Shown: in pieces, positions 14,609-25,245 of the stretch
Layout: each line of letters starts with the position of its first letter
Position numbering within the stretch: position 1 is the first letter of the stretch
DNA from: Chelatococcus asaccharovorans
GTDB lineage: Bacteria; Pseudomonadota; Alphaproteobacteria; Rhizobiales; Beijerinckiaceae
DNA: 64,000 nucleotides
Assembly: GCF_003201475.1 (NCBI RefSeq)
Contig: NZ_QJJK01000001.1
Location: forward strand, 74,501-138,500
Direction of reading: 5' to 3'
Program-made: the position numbers and the translations under genes
Notes under the pieces: model-generated
Told to the model about the DNA's origin: nothing
The model's database searches: none
Seen by the model: only the letters and a program-made list of their open reading frames with translations

Positions 14609-17600
14609 ATGTTCACCTTCCTCGTCACCCAGTCCCTGCGCAACCGCCTGCTGGTGCTGGCGCTCGCCCTCGTGCTGGTGCTCTACGGCGCCTACGCGGT
14701 CACCCGCCTGCCGGTGGACGTGCTGCCGGACCTCAACCGGCCCACCGTCACCATCATGACCGAGGCGGAGGGCCTCGCCCCTGCCGAGGTGGAGCAACTC
14801 GTCACCTTCCCGCTGGAGACGGCGATGAACGGCCTGCCCGGTCTCATCCGCCTGCGCTCGGTGTCGGGCGTCGGCCTCTCCGTGATCTACGTGGAGTTCG
14901 ACTTCGGCACCGACATCTTCCGTGATCGCCAGCAGATCGCCGAGCGCCTCGCCCTCGTGCGGGACCGGCTGCCGGCGAACGTCTCCCCGCAGATGGGCCC
15001 CATCAGCTCCATCATGGGGCAGATCCTGATGTTCGGCGTGACGAGCGACACGGCCTCCCCCATGGCGGTGCGGGAGGCGGCGGACTTCGTCATCCGCCCG
15101 CGGCTGCTCGCCATCCCCGGCATCGCGCAGGTCATCCCCATGGGCGGGGAGGTGCGGCAGTTCCGCGTCTCCCCAGACCTTGCCGCCATGCGCGCCTACG
15201 GCATCACGCTCGATGCGCTGGAAAAGGCGCTCGCCCAGTTCGGCACCAATTCCGGTGGCGGCTTCACCGACCATGGCGGGCGCGAGTTCCTCATCCGCAA
15301 CATCGGCCGCACCCTCAGCCTCGACGACCTGAAGGGGCTCGTGCTGCCGCGCGCCACCGGGGGCACCATCTTCCTGCACCAGATTGCTCAGGTGGACTAC
15401 GCGGCCCGCCTCAAGCGGGGCGACGCCGGCTACATGGGTCGGCCCGCCGTGATCGTCTCGGTGGAGAAGCAGCCGGAGGTGGACACCCTCGCCCTCACCC
15501 GCGCGGTGGAAGAGGCGGTGGCAGACCTCAACCGCACGCTGCCCGACGGCATCCACATCTCACCCCCGGTTTTCCGGCAGGCGGACTTCATCGCCGCCTC
15601 CATCGGCAACGTGGAGAAGGTGCTGATGGAGGCCATGGCGGTAGTGGCCGTGGTGCTGTTCCTCTTCCTGCTGAACTGGCGCACCACGCTCATCTCGCTT
15701 ACCGCCATCCCGGTGTCGATCCTCACCACGGCCATCGTGTTCCACGCCTTCGGCCTCTCCATCAACACCATGACTCTGGGCGGCATCGCCATCGCCATCG
15801 GCGAGCTGGTGGACGATGCGGTGGTGGACGTCGAGAACATCTTCCGCCGCCTGCGCGAGAACGCCGCCGCGGCAGTGCCGAGGCCGGTGTTCGACGTGGT
15901 GGTGGCGGCGAGCCGGGAGGTGCGCTCCGGCATCGTCTACGCCACCCTCATCATCGTGCTGGTGTTCGTGCCTTTGTTCGCGCTGCCGGGCATTGAGGGG
16001 CGGCTGTTCGCGCCGCTGGGGCAGGCCTATATCGTTTCCATCCTGGCGAGCCTTGCTACCTCCATCACGCTGACGCCGGTGCTGGCTTATTACCTGCTGC
16101 CGGCCCTCAGCCGGCATGTGGAGCGCGACGGCGCCCTGGTGCGCGGCCTCAAGGGCGGATACGCGGCGCTGCTCGCCTCCGCCTTCCGCCATCAACGTCT
16201 GGTATTGGCAGCGGTCGCCGTGCTCTTTCTTGCCGCCCTTGCCTCCGCCGCCAGCCTGCCACGCGCCTTCCTGCCGCCCTTCAACGAGGGCTCGCTCACC
16301 ATCTCCATGTCGTTCAGGCCGGGGCTCTCCCTCGCCGAGAGTCACCGCATGGGCCTTGTGGCCGAACAGCTCATCCTGGAGGTGCCGGAGGTGAAGGCCG
16401 TGGGCCGCCGCACCGGCCGGGCCGAGCTCGACGAGCATGCCGAGGGCGTCCACGCCTCCGAGATCGAGGTGGACCTTGCCCCCTCCCCCCGCAGCCGGGC
16501 CGAGATCACCGCCGACATCCGCGACCGCCTGTCCGTCCTGCCGGCCGCGTTCAATGTGGGCCAGCCCATCTCCCATCGGCTCGATCACATGCTCTCGGGC
16601 GTACGCGCCGAGATCGCCCTGAAGCTGTTCGGCGATGACCTCGACACCCTGCGCACCACGGCGGAGGACCTGCGCCGCCGCCTCGCCGACATTCCCGGCC
16701 TCGTCGACCTGCAGGTGGAGCGGCAGGTGCGCGTGCCGGAGGTCACCGTGCGCGTGGACTATGGCCGCGCCTCCCTCAACGGCCTCCAGCCCGCGCAGGT
16801 AACGGACGCCCTGGAGCGGCTCTCCAACGGCCGCGTGGTCTCCCGCCTCGTGGACGGCACGCGGCGCTTCGACGTGCTGGTCCGCCTGTCGGATGCGGCC
16901 CGCAACACGGAGGGGCTTTCGGCCCTGCTGATCGAGACGCCCTCCGGCTGGGTGCCGCTCTCGCAGGTCGCCGAGGTGAAGGAGACGGACGGGCCGAACC
17001 AGATCCTGCGCGAAGGCGGGCGCCGGCGCATCGTCGTTCTCGCCAACACCTCCGGCGGGCGCGACGTGGCAGCGGTGGTGGCCGACATGCGCCGGGCGAT
17101 CACGGCGGTGGCGCTGCCGGCGGGGGTCTCGGCAAGCCTCGAGGGCACCTTCGCGGCGCAGGAGGAGTCCATGCGCACCATCGGCGCGCTCTCCGCGGTG
17201 TCGCTGCTGCTCGTCTTCGCCATCCTCTACAGCCGCTACCGCTCGGCTTTGTTCGCGCTCGTCATCATGGGCAGCGTGCCGCTGGCGCTCATCGGCGCGG
17301 TGGTGGCGCTCCGGATCGCCGGGCAGCCCCTGTCGGTGGCCAGCATGATCGGCTTCGTGACGCTCACCGGCATCGCCGCGCGCAACGGCATCCTCAAGAT
17401 CAGCCACATCATCAACCTCGCCATCTCGGAGGGCATGCCGTTCGGCCCCGCGCTGGTGACGCGCGGCAGCCTGGAGCGGCTGACGCCGGTGCTGATGACC
17501 GCCGCGTCCGCCGGCATCGCTTTGCTGCCGCTCATGAGCGGGGCCGAGGTGCCGGGCAAGGAGATCCTCCACCCCGTCGCCATCACCATTTTCGGCGGCC

Positions 17601-17740
17601 TCGTCAGCGCCACGCTGCTCGATGCCGTCCTCACCCCCGTCCTCGTCCTCGCCTACGGCCGCCGCCCTCTGGAGCGGCTGGTGACGGCGGCGCGGGAGAC
17701 GCCCCCCTCCATTGCCGCTGCTCGCGCGGACGCCTTCTGA
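14609..17740 (+). CDS. Heavy-metal RND pump (CusA/CzcA family)
   Basis: A 1043-aa inner-membrane proton-driven pump. N-terminal LPVDVLPDLNRPTVTI, paired periplasmic domains and twelve predicted helices are typical of HME-RND proteins. In the fourth helix (residues ~391-412) it reads GIAIAIGELVDDAVVDVEN. The two adjacent Asp residues and DVEN place it among metal pumps, but neither the classic CzcA (divalent) nor the CusA (monovalent) motif is exact. No dedicated outer-membrane channel gene is next to it, so it must borrow one. With the Met-rich multicopper oxidase downstream, copper or silver export is my leading guess. Confidence 0.92.
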   Translation: MFTFLVTQSLRNRLLVLALALVLVLYGAYAVTRLPVDVLPDLNRPTVTIMTEAEGLAPAEVEQLVTFPLETAMNGLPGLIRLRSVSGVGLSVIYVEFDFGTDIFRDRQQIAERLALVRDRLPANVSPQMGPISSIMGQILMFGVTSDTASPMAVREAADFVIRPRLLAIPGIAQVIPMGGEVRQFRVSPDLAAMRAYGITLDALEKALAQFGTNSGGGFTDHGGREFLIRNIGRTLSLDDLKGLVLPRATGGTIFLHQIAQVDYAARLKRGDAGYMGRPAVIVSVEKQPEVDTLALTRAVEEAVADLNRTLPDGIHISPPVFRQADFIAASIGNVEKVLMEAMAVVAVVLFLFLLNWRTTLISLTAIPVSILTTAIVFHAFGLSINTMTLGGIAIAIGELVDDAVVDVENIFRRLRENAAAAVPRPVFDVVVAASREVRSGIVYATLIIVLVFVPLFALPGIEGRLFAPLGQAYIVSILASLATSITLTPVLAYYLLPALSRHVERDGALVRGLKGGYAALLASAFRHQRLVLAAVAVLFLAALASAASLPRAFLPPFNEGSLTISMSFRPGLSLAESHRMGLVAEQLILEVPEVKAVGRRTGRAELDEHAEGVHASEIEVDLAPSPRSRAEITADIRDRLSVLPAAFNVGQPISHRLDHMLSGVRAEIALKLFGDDLDTLRTTAEDLRRRLADIPGLVDLQVERQVRVPEVTVRVDYGRASLNGLQPAQVTDALERLSNGRVVSRLVDGTRRFDVLVRLSDAARNTEGLSALLIETPSGWVPLSQVAEVKETDGPNQILREGGRRRIVVLANTSGGRDVAAVVADMRRAITAVALPAGVSASLEGTFAAQEESMRTIGALSAVSLLLVFAILYSRYRSALFALVIMGSVPLALIGAVVALRIAGQPLSVASMIGFVTLTGIAARNGILKISHIINLAISEGMPFGPALVTRGSLERLTPVLMTAASAGIALLPLMSGAEVPGKEILHPVAITIFGGLVSATLLDAVLTPVLVLAYGRRPLERLVTAARETPPSIAAARADAF

Positions 17741-17752
17741 TCGGAGCCTGTC

Positions 17753-18127
17753 ATGATCTCTCGCCACTTTCTGATGGCTGTCCTCAGTCTCCCGCTGGTC
17801 GCCTTGCCTGCCTTCGCCCACGAGCCCGGCGTGGGGGCGAACGGCGGAGTGCGGGTGGATGCCGGCCATTACCACGCGGAGCTGGTGGCCGACGGCACGC
17901 CCGCCATCTCGCTCTATCTGAGCGATGGCGCCGACAAGCCGGTGGCGGCCGAGGGCTTCAAGGCCAGTGCCATAATGATAGTAGATGGCAAGGCCCAGCG
18001 CTTTCCCCTCTCGCCCGCCGGCGGCAACCGGCTCGCCGGGACGGCGGCGGTTGCCATCCCCAGGGGCGTGAAGGGCGTGGTCCAGATCTCCGCGCCCGAC
18101 GGCGCCTCCGCGCAGGCCAAATATTGA
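17753..18127 (+). CDS. Small periplasmic hypothetical protein of metal-efflux operon
   Basis: A 124-aa protein with a Sec signal (MAVLSLPLVALPAFAHEPG) and a beta-rich mature part (GGVRVDAGHYHAELVADG, LYLSDGADKPVAA). It has three His residues near the start of the mature chain (HEPG, GHYHAE), which could bind a metal. It starts 12 bases after the pump gene, so it is in the same operon. Similar small proteins accompany HME-RND pumps, but I do not recognise a named family. Confidence 0.75.
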   Translation: MISRHFLMAVLSLPLVALPAFAHEPGVGANGGVRVDAGHYHAELVADGTPAISLYLSDGADKPVAAEGFKASAIMIVDGKAQRFPLSPAGGNRLAGTAAVAIPRGVKGVVQISAPDGASAQAKY

Positions 18128-18189
18128 ACACCACCCGAAACCCCTTCGCTTCGCCTCGTCTGTCCGGCGACGAGCCAAAGAGGCCGATC

Positions 18190-19752
18190 ATGACCCGACC
18201 CATGTTTGAACCTGCTCCCTCCCGCCGCACCGTTCTGGCCGGTGGCGCGGCACTCGGCGCGCTCGCCTTCTCCGGCGGCTGGCAGCAGGCCCTTGCCGCC
18301 CCGCTGCTCACGGTAGAAAGCCTCAGCCTCGACGTGAACGGCAAGGCGGCGAAGGTCTTCGCCGTGAAGGGCCCTTCCGGCGAAGGCGTGTTCGCGAAAG
18401 AAGGCGACCGGCTCACCGGCGCGGTGCTCAACGCCTCGCAGAGCCCGGCGGTGCTGCACTGGCACGGCCAGATCTTTATCCCGCCGGACCAGGATCGCGC
18501 CCGCCCGAACGGGGGTGAGCTGGCCGTCGGCGGAATGGACCAGGTGGATTTTCGCCTCACCCCCGGCACCCACTGGATGCACTCCCACACCTTGAGCGAG
18601 CAGCAATTGCTCGCGGCACCTCTCGTCACCCGCGAGGCGGATGCCGGGGACGTGCAGGACGTGGTGGTGATGTTGCACGACTTCTCCTTCCGCAGCCCGG
18701 AGGAGATCCTCGCCGGGCTCGGCGGCGCGGGTGCTCAAGGTGGCCACGCCATGGGCCAGCAGATGCAGGGTATGGAAACGCAGGGCGCGCCGATGCAGGG
18801 AATGGCGATGCCGGGCATGAACCATGCGGGCCACGCCATGAACGGCATGGCTCCGGTGGGCGGAGCCATGCCGGGCAGCGCGATGGGCAGCGCCGGCTAC
18901 AGCATGGGCGCGGCCGGAACCGGCGCTCCGGGCGGCGGCATGCCCATGGCGCACGCCAATGACGTCGCCTACGACGCCTTCCTCGCCAACCGCCGCACGC
19001 TGGCCGACCCGGAAGTGGTGCAAGTGGAGAAAGGCGGCCGGGTGCGGCTGCGCATCATCAATGGCGGCACGGCCACGGCCTTCTTCATCACCGTGCCCGG
19101 CCTGAAGCCCCGCTGCATCGCCGTCGACGGCACGCCTTGCGCCCCGGTGGAGGCGGAGGCCTTTCCCCTCGCCCAGGGCCAGCGCATCGACCTTTTGGTG
19201 GAGGTTCCGGCGAGCGGGGGCGCCTTCCCGGTGCTGGCGCAGGTGGAGGCCTCGACCCGCCGCACCGGCCTCGTGCTGGCGACGCCTGGCGCCTCTGTTG
19301 TCCGTATCGCCGAGGCGGCGGAAGCGCCAGCGGGCCTCCTCGACCTGACCTTCGAGGGGCGCCTCGCGGCGACGAAGCCGCTCGCTGTGCGCAAGGCCGA
19401 CAGGGTCTTTCCGGTCATGCTGGGCGAGGAGCCGGGCTATCGCTGGACTATCAACGGCCGCGTCTCCGGCGAGGCCGAACCCTTCACCGTGACGCAAGGC
19501 GAGCGGGTGGAGATGACCTTCATGAACCCCACCAGCATGGGGCATCCCATGCACCTGCACGGCCACCATTTCCAGGTGGTGGGCCTCGGTGGACGCCGCT
19601 TCTCCGGCGCGCTGCGCGACACGGTGATGGTGCCGCCGCACGCGCCGGTGACCATCGCCTTCGACGCCGGGCCGAAAGGGGACTGGTTCCTGCACTGCCA
19701 CCACCTCTATCATATGGCCGGGGGAATGATGGCCGTGGTGAAGGTGGCGTGA
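18190..19752 (+). CDS. Multicopper oxidase with Met-rich insert
   Basis: A 520-aa Tat-exported multicopper oxidase (signal SRRTVLAGGAALGALAFSGG). Copper-ligand motifs appear in order: LHWHGQ, HWMHSHT, then near the end HPMHLHGHHFQV and FLHCHHLYHMAGGM, covering type 1, 2 and 3 sites. Between them lies a Met/His-rich stretch (residues ~190-255: QQMQGMETQ, MAMPGMNHAGHAMNGM), similar in kind to CueO and PcoA inserts, which bind Cu+. ATG 18190 gives the Tat signal; an upstream TTG at 18124 is in frame but unlikely. It probably oxidises periplasmic Cu+, in operon with the RND pump. Confidence 0.92.
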   Translation: MTRPMFEPAPSRRTVLAGGAALGALAFSGGWQQALAAPLLTVESLSLDVNGKAAKVFAVKGPSGEGVFAKEGDRLTGAVLNASQSPAVLHWHGQIFIPPDQDRARPNGGELAVGGMDQVDFRLTPGTHWMHSHTLSEQQLLAAPLVTREADAGDVQDVVVMLHDFSFRSPEEILAGLGGAGAQGGHAMGQQMQGMETQGAPMQGMAMPGMNHAGHAMNGMAPVGGAMPGSAMGSAGYSMGAAGTGAPGGGMPMAHANDVAYDAFLANRRTLADPEVVQVEKGGRVRLRIINGGTATAFFITVPGLKPRCIAVDGTPCAPVEAEAFPLAQGQRIDLLVEVPASGGAFPVLAQVEASTRRTGLVLATPGASVVRIAEAAEAPAGLLDLTFEGRLAATKPLAVRKADRVFPVMLGEEPGYRWTINGRVSGEAEPFTVTQGERVEMTFMNPTSMGHPMHLHGHHFQVVGLGGRRFSGALRDTVMVPPHAPVTIAFDAGPKGDWFLHCHHLYHMAGGMMAVVKVA

Positions 19753-20978
19753 TGCACGACGCGGACGGGGCCCTGCCGGAAAGCCGCCCGGAGGCTGCAG
19801 GTCCGCGCCCCCCCATCCCGAGGACCGTCTGGGCCCTCGGCTTGGTCAGCATGTTCATGGACATCTCGTCCGAGATGATTCACGCGCTGCTGCCGCTCTT
19901 TCTCACCGGCACGCTCGGTGCGAGCGTCGCCATGGTGGGCCTGATCGAGGGCGTCGGGGAATCCACGGCGCAGATCGCGAAGGTCTTCTCGGGCTATTTG
20001 TCGGACCGCTTCGGTCGGCGCAAGCCGCTGATCCTGCTCGGTTACGGGCTCGGCGCCGCATCCAAGCCGTTCTTTGCCCTGGCCGGCGCTCCGGCGATGG
20101 TGTTCGCCGCGCGCTTCGCCGACCGCATCGGCAAGGGCATCCGGGGTGCGCCCCGCGATGCGCTCGTGGCCGACGTCACCCCGCTTGGGATCCGCGGACG
20201 CGCCTACGGCTTGCGCCAGGCCCTCGACACGGTGGGCGCCTTCGTCGGGCCGCTGCTTGCCGTCGCGCTGATGGCGCTGTTCGCCGACGACATGCGGGCG
20301 GTCTTCTGGGTCGCTCTCGTTCCCGGCTCTCTTGCCGTGCTCTGCGTCGTCCTCGGCGTCGAGGATCGGTCCGTGGGCACGGTTGGAACAGGCCGACCTC
20401 CACCGGTGCGGATCGCGGATCTCAGGCGCCTCGAACGTCCCTTCCTTGTCGTTGTGGCCATCGGTGTCGTCTTCACGCTCGCGCGCTTCAGCGAGGCCTT
20501 CCTCGTCCTGAAGGCCCACGACGAGGGACTGCCGCTGGCGTTCGCTCCGTTCGTGCTCGTCGCGATGAATGTCGTCTATTCCCTCGGCGCCTATCCTGCC
20601 GGCGCCTGGTCGGATCAGGCTCCGCCGGAGCGGCTTTTGCTCAGCGGCCTTGCCGTGCTGGTGGCGGCCGACCTCACCCTCGCCTTCGTCCCGGGCCTGT
20701 GGGGAGCATTCCTCGGCATCGGCCTGTGGGGCGTGCACATGGCGCTCACCCAGGGCCTCCTCGCCAAGCTCGTGGCCCAGAACGCCCCGGCGACGCTGCG
20801 CGGATCAGCCTTCGGCCTGTTCAATCTCGCCACCGGCCTCGCGACGCTGGCAGCGAGCCTCGCCGCCGGTCTCCTGTGGGACGTCAGCGGCGCCCGGACG
20901 ACGTTCATCGCCGGAGCCGTCTTCGCCCTCCTCGCATCCGCGCTCGTGATCACCTTCGATCTCAGCCGGAAGTCCTGA
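19752..20978 (+). CDS. MFS transporter
   Basis: A 408-aa transporter with 11-12 predicted helices. Diagnostic pieces are MFMDISSEMIHALLPLFL, the loop 2-3 motif SGYLSDRFGRRKPLIL, and RFADRIGKGIRGAPRDALVAD. The last two match a subgroup of bacterial MFS transporters of unknown substrate. Its ATG overlaps the TGA of the multicopper oxidase by one base, so it is translationally coupled to copper handling. Nothing shows what it moves. Confidence 0.87.
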   Translation: MHDADGALPESRPEAAGPRPPIPRTVWALGLVSMFMDISSEMIHALLPLFLTGTLGASVAMVGLIEGVGESTAQIAKVFSGYLSDRFGRRKPLILLGYGLGAASKPFFALAGAPAMVFAARFADRIGKGIRGAPRDALVADVTPLGIRGRAYGLRQALDTVGAFVGPLLAVALMALFADDMRAVFWVALVPGSLAVLCVVLGVEDRSVGTVGTGRPPPVRIADLRRLERPFLVVVAIGVVFTLARFSEAFLVLKAHDEGLPLAFAPFVLVAMNVVYSLGAYPAGAWSDQAPPERLLLSGLAVLVAADLTLAFVPGLWGAFLGIGLWGVHMALTQGLLAKLVAQNAPATLRGSAFGLFNLATGLATLAASLAAGLLWDVSGARTTFIAGAVFALLASALVITFDLSRKS

Positions 20979-21042
20979 AGCGGTCCCGCCGATCATCGTC
21001 GCGAAACGCATGCCCACGGCGTCCGACCGGAGGGACGCGGTC

Positions 21043-21162
21043 TCATCGACCGAGATACTTGATGAGCGCCGCGATCCCGAGGACGACCAGCACCAGGATC
21101 AGGAGGCCGAACAGCCACATCCCCCACATGCCGGAGCCCATCATGCCGTCGAGATTCATCAT
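21043..21162 (-). CDS. Small Met/Gly-rich single-helix membrane protein
   Basis: A 39-residue protein (or 38 from the next ATG, 21159). It has a Met-rich N-terminus (NLDGMMGSGMWGM) followed by one transmembrane helix (LFGLLILVLVVLGIAALIKYL). A GGAGG site lies five bases upstream of the tandem ATGs. It sits downstream of the copper-type ATPase gene and on the same strand. Met-rich small membrane proteins of this sort occur in copper islands. No function is assigned. Confidence 0.6.
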   Translation of the reverse strand: MMNLDGMMGSGMWGMWLFGLLILVLVVLGIAALIKYLGR

Positions 21163-21214
21163 GGTTCCCTCCCTGGAGCCGGAGCCGTCTCTGCAATCCA
21201 CGAATGAGGACGCG

Positions 21215-23591
<2,377 letters not shown>

Positions 23592-23599
<8 letters not shown>

Positions 23600-24266
23600 G
23601 AAGGCCATCTCCGGAGCGAGGCGCTGTCGCGGATGAAATTCCGATACGGGGGAAAAAGGCGGGGACGCGGCTGGCATAATCATCCCACGCCGGCCCGAAC
23701 TCGGCGCGGGCGGCGGCTTCTTCCTGCCGTGCGAGCCGCGCATAGACCCAGACGAGAATGGGGAACATGGCGAGCGTGACCAATGTCGGCCACTGCAGCA
23801 GGAAGCCGAACATGATGACGACGAAGGCGGCGTACTGGGGATGCCGCACGCGGGAATAGGGACCTTCGGTCGCGAGGCGATGATCGCGCTGGGCCGCATA
23901 AAGCACGTTCCAGCTCGCCACGAGCAGCCAGAAGCCGCCGAAGATCAGAATATTGCTGAGGATGTGGAACGGCCCGAAATGGGGGTTCACGCGCCATCCG
24001 AACAAGGTCTCCAGCAGATGGCCGGCGTCATGGGACCAGAAATCGACACCGGGAAACTGCCGGCCAAGCCATCCCGACAGGAGATAGATGGTCAGCGGAA
24101 AGCCGTACATCTCGGTGAACAGGGCAAGGATGAAGGCCGAGAACGCCCCGAGCGTGCGCCAGTCCCGCGGTGTCTGCAGCCGGGTGAAGCTTGCCGCAAA
24201 CAGGATAAAGACCACCGAGTTGATGATCACGAGGCCCCACAGGCCATAAGCGGGGGTCTCGGTCAT
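23592..24266 (-). CDS. Isoprenylcysteine-carboxyl-methyltransferase-like membrane protein
   Basis: A 224-aa membrane protein. There are two N-terminal helices, two central helices ([28 protein letters not shown]) and the family C-terminal SAM-binding region ([31 protein letters not shown], followed by [17 protein letters not shown]). The family is ICMT/PEMT-like. Members occur repeatedly in copper and silver islands, but their substrate there is unknown. It is coupled both ways: ATGA overlap with the DUF2933 gene and an 8-base overlap with the ATPase. Confidence 0.85.
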
Positions 24267-24556
24267 CGGTTGCCCCCATCGGGGCCCGGCTGCCGTTCGC
24301 CTGGCTGGTGTCCCGCATGATGGCCGTGACCGTGATGCATGAACATGTGCATCAGCGGGCAGGCGAGCAGCAGGAGGAAGGGTAGATATCCCAGCACATG
24401 GGCGCGGTGCTCCGAGAACAAAAGAAAGGCCGCCGCGAGAAGGAAGCCGATGGCGACGATGCCGCCGGGCGAGCGCCAGAAGCTTCGGTGCGGGGCGCGC
24501 GTGCCGGTGTCGTTGCCGGGCCGCGGCATATGGCCGGTGTCGTCATGCCAGGACAT
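24263..24556 (-). CDS. DUF2933 small membrane protein
   Basis: A 97-aa protein with two hydrophobic segments ([17 protein letters not shown], and [19 protein letters not shown]) followed by a His-rich tail ([14 protein letters not shown]). The [13 protein letters not shown] signature is that of DUF2933. ATG 24556 has GGAGG eight bases upstream; an in-frame start at 24571 lacks one. It is in operon with the methyltransferase-like gene and the copper-type ATPase. The tail looks metal-binding. Confidence 0.82.
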   Translation of the reverse strand: MSWHDDTGHMPRPGNDTGTRAPHRSFWRSPGGIVAIGFLLAAAFLLFSEHRAHVLGYLPFLLLLACPLMHMFMHHGHGHHAGHQPGERQPGPDGGNR

Positions 24557-24634
24557 TTGGTCCTCCTCCACTTGATCCGGGCGGGCCGGCCGCGATCGCC
24601 GACCCGCCTACGCGGCGCGACGCTCACATCGCGC

Positions 24635-25243
24635 TTACATGGGCCCCATTCCGCCCGGCATCATGAGCTGGTCCGCTGTGCGCTTCTGCGCTTCGTCGAA
24701 CGACGCGTAGAGCGGCCCGAGCGCGGCCTTGAGGCGGCGCACCGCTTCGAGGCGAGCGGCGAGCATGCGCTCGTGGCCCTCAATCCGCTGGATGAGGGTT
24801 GGGGCGGCGGCGCCCTGCGCAGCCATCATCATCTCCTGCATGTCCCCCATCATGGCGCGGTTGGTCTTGAGCGCCTCCGTGAATGCGTTCCACAGGGGCT
24901 GCTGGGCGTCGGTGATCTTCAGTTCGGCCTTCAGGAAGGCGATGCGCCCTGCGACGCGGCCTGGATCCATCATCTGGCCCATCCCCATGGCGCCCGCGGC
25001 GGCTCCGCCCATCATCCCCATGCCGGCCCCTGCGTTTCCACCGCCCATCATCCCCATCATGCCCGGCCCCATCATGCCTTGGGGGCCGCCGGGCGTCGGC
25101 GTGGCCTGAGACGGCTGCGGCGCCGGCGCGGGTGCCTGGGGCGCGGCAGGCTGGGCCTCCGGCGGGTGGTGCGCGTCCTCGGCGAAGCCTGGCGTGGCGA
25201 GCAACAGCGCGCCGGCGAGCATCAGATTGCGAAACGTCGTCAT
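24635..25243 (-). CDS. Spy/CpxP-family periplasmic protein, Met/His-rich
   Basis: A 202-aa exported protein (signal NLMLAGALLLATPGFAEDAHH) with a low-complexity Pro/Ala stretch and then Met/Gly-rich repeats (MMGPGMMGMMGGG, MGMMGGAAAGAMGMGQMM). The C-terminal helical half (RIAFLKAELKITDAQQPLWNAF ... ALGPLYASFDEAQKRTADQLM) carries the LTxxQ-type features of Spy/CpxP chaperones. The Met-rich part may bind Cu+. It lies between DUF3141 and the DUF2933/ATPase genes in one direction, so it probably serves the copper response. Confidence 0.85.
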   Translation of the reverse strand: MTTFRNLMLAGALLLATPGFAEDAHHPPEAQPAAPQAPAPAPQPSQATPTPGGPQGMMGPGMMGMMGGGNAGAGMGMMGGAAAGAMGMGQMMDPGRVAGRIAFLKAELKITDAQQPLWNAFTEALKTNRAMMGDMQEMMMAAQGAAAPTLIQRIEGHERMLAARLEAVRRLKAALGPLYASFDEAQKRTADQLMMPGGMGPM

Positions 25244-25245
25244 GG

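Noticed and set aside
15560-18178. An 872-codon open frame opposite the RND pump
   Set aside because: Its composition (His, Arg, Gly, Glu, Asp in low-complexity order) is that of an antisense shadow. The pump on the plus strand is beyond doubt.
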